A program made the translations under genes and the position numbers. A stretch of DNA of 9,420 nt. Source: Spirochaetia bacterium (GTDB taxonomy: Bacteria > Spirochaetota > Spirochaetia > Sphaerochaetales > Sphaerochaetaceae). The DNA lies in assembly GCA_009929055.1 (NCBI GenBank), contig SABI01000093.1, forward strand, positions 1 through 9,420. Direction: 5' to 3'. The notes below the pieces were generated by a model that was given only the letters and a program-made list of their open reading frames with translations, was not told the origin of the DNA and did no database searches. Each line of letters begins with the position of its first letter. Positions within the stretch are counted from its first letter, which is position 1. This document shows, piece by piece, positions 6,599 through 9,420 of the stretch.

Positions 6599-7885
6599 AT
6601 GCATATTATTTTATTATCAGGTGGGTCAGGCAAAAGACTGTGGCCATTATCTAACGAGGTGCGTTCGAAACAGTTTCTTAAGGTGTTAAAAAATCCTCAG
6701 GGTGAAAGTGAATCGATGGTTCAAAGGGTGTATCGCCAGATTCATGAAGCAGAGCTTTCTGCTACTGTCACTATAGCAAGTAGTTGTACCCAGGAAGAGA
6801 GTTTAAGAATGCAACTTGGCGATGAGGTGAATCTAGTTCTTGAACCAGAACGAAGAGATACCTTTCCTGCTATAGCTCTCGCTTGCACCTATCTTGCCCT
6901 TGAAAAAAAAGTCACTTTAGATGAAGTAGTAGTAGTCCTTCCCGTAGATGTATATGCAGAATTAGACTATTTTAAAACCCTTAAAGAAATGGAGAAGGTC
7001 GTTCTTTCTGGGGATGCAGAGATTGCCCTTATGGGAATAGAGCCAACTCATCCTAGCGAGAAGTTTGGATACATCCTTCCAGGAGTTCAAAAGAGCTCAC
7101 TAGTGCATTCAGTAAAGGGGTTTGAAGAAAAGCCTACTATAACAAGGGCAACCCACCTATTCGAACAAGGGGCCTATTGGAACGGAGGTGTCTTTGCCTT
7201 CAAATTAGGATATCTTGTGAACAACAAAGATATTCTTCCCCCTTTTCAATCCTATAGTGAGCGATATGCCACCTATGGGCTGATGAAAAAAACAAGTTTT
7301 GACTATGAAGTTGTTTCTCGTTGTAACTCTCTGGCAATGGTTTCCTATAAAGGCGACTGGAAAGATTTGGGTTCATGGAATGTCCTTACGAGTGTCTTAG
7401 AGAGTCCCTCTTTAGGCAATAGTCTGATAAAGGAAGATCAAGGAAATACCCATGTAATTAATCAACTCGATATCCCTGTGTTAGCATTAGGAACTAAGAA
7501 CCTTGTTATAGCAGCGAGTTATGATGGGATATTAGTCGCTGATCTTGATCATAGTAGCACCCTAAAGGAGCATGCAGAGAGCCTCACTAAAGCACCCCGT
7601 TATGAAGAGTTCCTTTGGGGCACTAGTCAAGTCGTAGATGTTCCTAGTGGCAGTAAAAGTCGTATTAGAAGATTAATGATATCTCCTAACTCTCAAACAA
7701 AACCATTGGTGAATACCCAATTACTTCTCCATTTGGTAGTGATTCAAGGAGAGGGGAGCGTTGAAATTGATAGTGAAATAAATAAAATCTATAAAGGGGA
7801 AGTTGTTACTATCTCTAAAGGGGTCACTTATAGTCTTATTTCGGAAACAGAACTTATTCTACTTGAAGTACCAATTGCCGATTAA
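6599..7885 (+). CDS. manC: Mannose-1-phosphate guanylyltransferase-like protein with a degenerate C-terminal cupin
   Basis: Cytoplasmic sugar-nucleotide enzyme that should make GDP-mannose from mannose 1-phosphate and GTP, for glycan or envelope synthesis. The nucleotidyltransferase domain (about 1-265) has GGSGKRLWPLS (8-18) and SKQFLK (23-28), the nucleotide-binding signature. It also has EPERRDTFPAIALA (82-95), LPVD (114-117, usually LPADH, so the His is Val), EKFGYI (154-159), FEEKP (175-179), WNGGVF (194-199) and KDLGSW (255-260). A left-handed-helix-like linker leads to a cupin-type region (about 335-428) that normally carries type II phosphomannose isomerase. Here the metal-binding block Q-x-H-H-H-R-x-E-H-W is lost apart from one His (378), so isomerase activity is unlikely. 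The 428-residue length is shorter than bifunctional ManC (about 470). The gene is monocistronic and ends 21 nt from the convergent helicase gene. GDP-mannose is the best guess; another sugar 1-phosphate remains possible. Confidence 0.82.
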   Translation: MHIILLSGGSGKRLWPLSNEVRSKQFLKVLKNPQGESESMVQRVYRQIHEAELSATVTIASSCTQEESLRMQLGDEVNLVLEPERRDTFPAIALACTYLALEKKVTLDEVVVVLPVDVYAELDYFKTLKEMEKVVLSGDAEIALMGIEPTHPSEKFGYILPGVQKSSLVHSVKGFEEKPTITRATHLFEQGAYWNGGVFAFKLGYLVNNKDILPPFQSYSERYATYGLMKKTSFDYEVVSRCNSLAMVSYKGDWKDLGSWNVLTSVLESPSLGNSLIKEDQGNTHVINQLDIPVLALGTKNLVIAASYDGILVADLDHSSTLKEHAESLTKAPRYEEFLWGTSQVVDVPSGSKSRIRRLMISPNSQTKPLVNTQLLLHLVVIQGEGSVEIDSEINKIYKGEVVTISKGVTYSLISETELILLEVPIAD

Positions 7886-7906
7886 CCTATAATTAGAAAG
7901 TTTTAC

Positions 7907-9420
7907 CTAAAAAATATTCTGTTTAATCTTTTTAAGAAAACGACTTTCTCTAACTTCTAATTTTAATGCTAAGCATATTGGAATATAGAGCCTCTTATTA
8001 ATCCCAATTTTTATTTTCTTTATATTTATCAGCAACTTAATAGCTATCTTAACATCCTCTATTCTCCAGCCCTTCAGAACTCCATAATAAGGAGCAAAAG
8101 GGTAGATTGGCTTATAGGAAGTAGCAACTAGATGGTGAGCCAAAGAAGTTTCTTTAAACCGTAATGGAGCCATCTTAATAGCCTTAAGAATTTCCTTTTC
8201 CCCTAAAGGTATTGGAATAAAAGAATTGTCACACACATCACATCCACTGCAGTAATCAATAGGACTTTGTATAAGTTCTGCCATTCTTTTTCTTCTACAT
8301 GTAGTGGCTGTAAGAAATATTGAAGCAAATAACGGTTCACTTTTTAAAGATTCACCTACAGAAAGGAGGGTAATTGAGAGGGTGGGCAATCCATCTCTCC
8401 CTCCTCGACCTGACTCTTGTAAGAAAGAAGCAACATCATTACTTAACGTATAGTGGATAACAGTTCGTATGTTTTTCTTATCAACCCCCATTCCGTAGGC
8501 TGAAGTGGCACAAAGAATACCATCATTACTCTCAAAGAACCATTTTTCAGTTAAAGAGCGCTCCTTTTTATCTAACTTTGCATGGTAGTATCTACATATA
8601 GGTTCCTTTAATCGTTTAGTGAGTTCTATAGCAACCTGTTCACACTTATCTCTGTTAGAGAAAAATATAATCATCGGCCTAAGGGAAGTATTTGAAGCAA
8701 GAAGATTTAAAGTAACAATTTTAGATAGGGTGGGAATTACCTTATAGAAAATATTCTCTCTATCAATGTTTCCTTTTATCTCATGCATCCTCTTACTTGG
8801 AGAGAGGACTTTGTTAATCACCTCTATGATGTGTGTATCGGCTGTTGCCGTGAAAGCAAGGATTTGGTGAGGTTTAAGGAACAGAATTGAATCTGTAAGG
8901 GTGAGGTAAGAGGGTCTGAAGGTGAGTCCCCATTGTGCAATAACGTGTGCTTCATCAATTACCAACAATCCAATAGGGCGAAGAGCTAGCATATTTTGAA
9001 TAGAAGGTTGTTCAAGGGCTTCAGCTGTAGTTAATATAATTTTTCCCTGATTGCTTATGATAAGAGAAAATATTCTTTCTCTCTCTTCTTTAGATTGCCC
9101 TCCCTTTATAATAATAGGACTCTCTCCTAATTCTTCCATTCTTCGTTTTTGGTCACTTAGAAGTGAAAGAAGAGGATAGACAATAAGAGTAATTGAAGTA
9201 ATCAACATAGCAGGGAGAGTAAAACAGACACTCTTTCCGCTCCCTGTTGGTAAGATGATAAGTTGACTTGTAGTACCTCGCTGGACTCTCTCTTTCCCAT
9301 ATAGCCCTTCTTGCTCCAATATTCGAGTAATGACAAGTTCCTGAAAAGGGTAGAGAGACGGAAGATGAAACTTCTCTTTTAGAAGAGAATTAATTTTGAT
9401 ATCTGTTGAATGTAAGTAGT
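7907..9420 (-). CDS. recQ: RecQ-family ATP-dependent DNA helicase, 5' end beyond the right edge
   Basis: Superfamily 2 helicase that unwinds DNA 3' to 5' in repair and recombination. The frame stays open to the right edge, giving at least 503 residues. A TTG at 9317-9319 can be read as a start, but it is internal. Upstream codons encode FHLPSLYPFQELVITRIL, which is RecQ motif 0 with its Gln, so the true start is outside the window. Numbering from that TTG, motifs are PTGSGKS (24-30), YPLLSLLSDQ (48-57), DEAH (122-125), FTATA (156-160), IIFFSNR (217-223), ATSAYGMGVDKK (271-282) and QESGRGGRDG (301-310). A Cys4 zinc site follows (Cys341, 357, 360, 363) as in the RecQ C-terminal region. Only about 107 residues come after it and no HRDC domain is recognisable. 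The usual W-G-H-D-F-R loop reads W-G-L-T-F-R. Convergent with the upstream gene; no terminator hairpin is visible in the 21-nt gap. Confidence 0.9.
   Translation of the reverse strand, partial: YLHSTDIKINSLLKEKFHLPSLYPFQELVITRILEQEGLYGKERVQRGTTSQLIILPTGSGKSVCFTLPAMLITSITLIVYPLLSLLSDQKRRMEELGESPIIIKGGQSKEERERIFSLIISNQGKIILTTAEALEQPSIQNMLALRPIGLLVIDEAHVIAQWGLTFRPSYLTLTDSILFLKPHQILAFTATADTHIIEVINKVLSPSKRMHEIKGNIDRENIFYKVIPTLSKIVTLNLLASNTSLRPMIIFFSNRDKCEQVAIELTKRLKEPICRYYHAKLDKKERSLTEKWFFESNDGILCATSAYGMGVDKKNIRTVIHYTLSNDVASFLQESGRGGRDGLPTLSITLLSVGESLKSEPLFASIFLTATTCRRKRMAELIQSPIDYCSGCDVCDNSFIPIPLGEKEILKAIKMAPLRFKETSLAHHLVATSYKPIYPFAPYYGVLKGWRIEDVKIAIKLLINIKKIKIGINKRLYIPICLALKLEVRESRFLKKIKQNIF

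Noticed and set aside
7886..7906. Bidirectional terminator between the converging guanylyltransferase and helicase genes
   Set aside because: The 21-bp gap contains no inverted repeat able to form a stable stem.
1..9420. CRISPR array, tRNA/rRNA genes, insertion sequence or defence island
   Set aside because: No spaced direct repeats, cloverleaf-like stretches, transposase motifs or terminal inverted repeats were seen. The lone RecQ-like helicase has no restriction or nuclease partner in the window.

Overview
The window is AT-rich, ordinary chromosomal DNA (mid-30s % G+C by eye). It holds nine protein genes, two of them cut by the window edges. It most likely comes from a spirochaete. The best clue is the betaine-binding protein's export signal, which ends in L-F-A followed by GGEAESE; this style is common in Treponema and Sphaerochaeta solute-binding proteins. 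The Rhizobium-like order of rhamnose-transport genes and the low G+C fit but do not prove it. Species-level placement is not possible from this sequence. I see no tRNA, rRNA, CRISPR array, insertion sequence or phage gene.

Left part (1-1261): the 3' end of a sugar ABC permease of the RbsC/RhaP/RhaQ type, followed 5 nt later by L-rhamnose mutarotase (rhaM) and a strong intrinsic terminator. This is the tail of an L-rhamnose uptake operon. The permease imports rhamnose and the mutarotase equilibrates its alpha and beta anomers for the next catabolic step. Next (1264-2113) is a single gene with its own promoter, encoding an eight-helix membrane protein related to TspO/tryptophan-rich sensory proteins.

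Middle (2114-5543): a 333-bp, very AT-rich intergenic region with one good and one speculative promoter drives proX-proV-proW. This is a complete glycine betaine/proline-betaine type osmoprotectant importer, with a binding protein, an ATPase carrying tandem CBS domains, and a permease. The genes are 10 nt apart or overlap by 8 nt, and the operon ends in an intrinsic terminator.

Right part (5547-9420): a DMT/EamA-family exporter-like protein and a mannose-1-phosphate guanylyltransferase-like protein each sit behind a near-consensus sigma-70 type promoter. Converging on the latter, on the minus strand, is a RecQ-family DNA helicase whose 5' end lies beyond the right edge. The guanylyltransferase has a degenerate C-terminal cupin that has lost most of the expected isomerase metal ligands. 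The RecQ protein has a divergent post-DEAH loop and no room for an HRDC domain. I see no clearly new multi-gene system; the most interesting items are these two divergent proteins, the enlarged TspO relative and the control region of the osmoprotectant operon.
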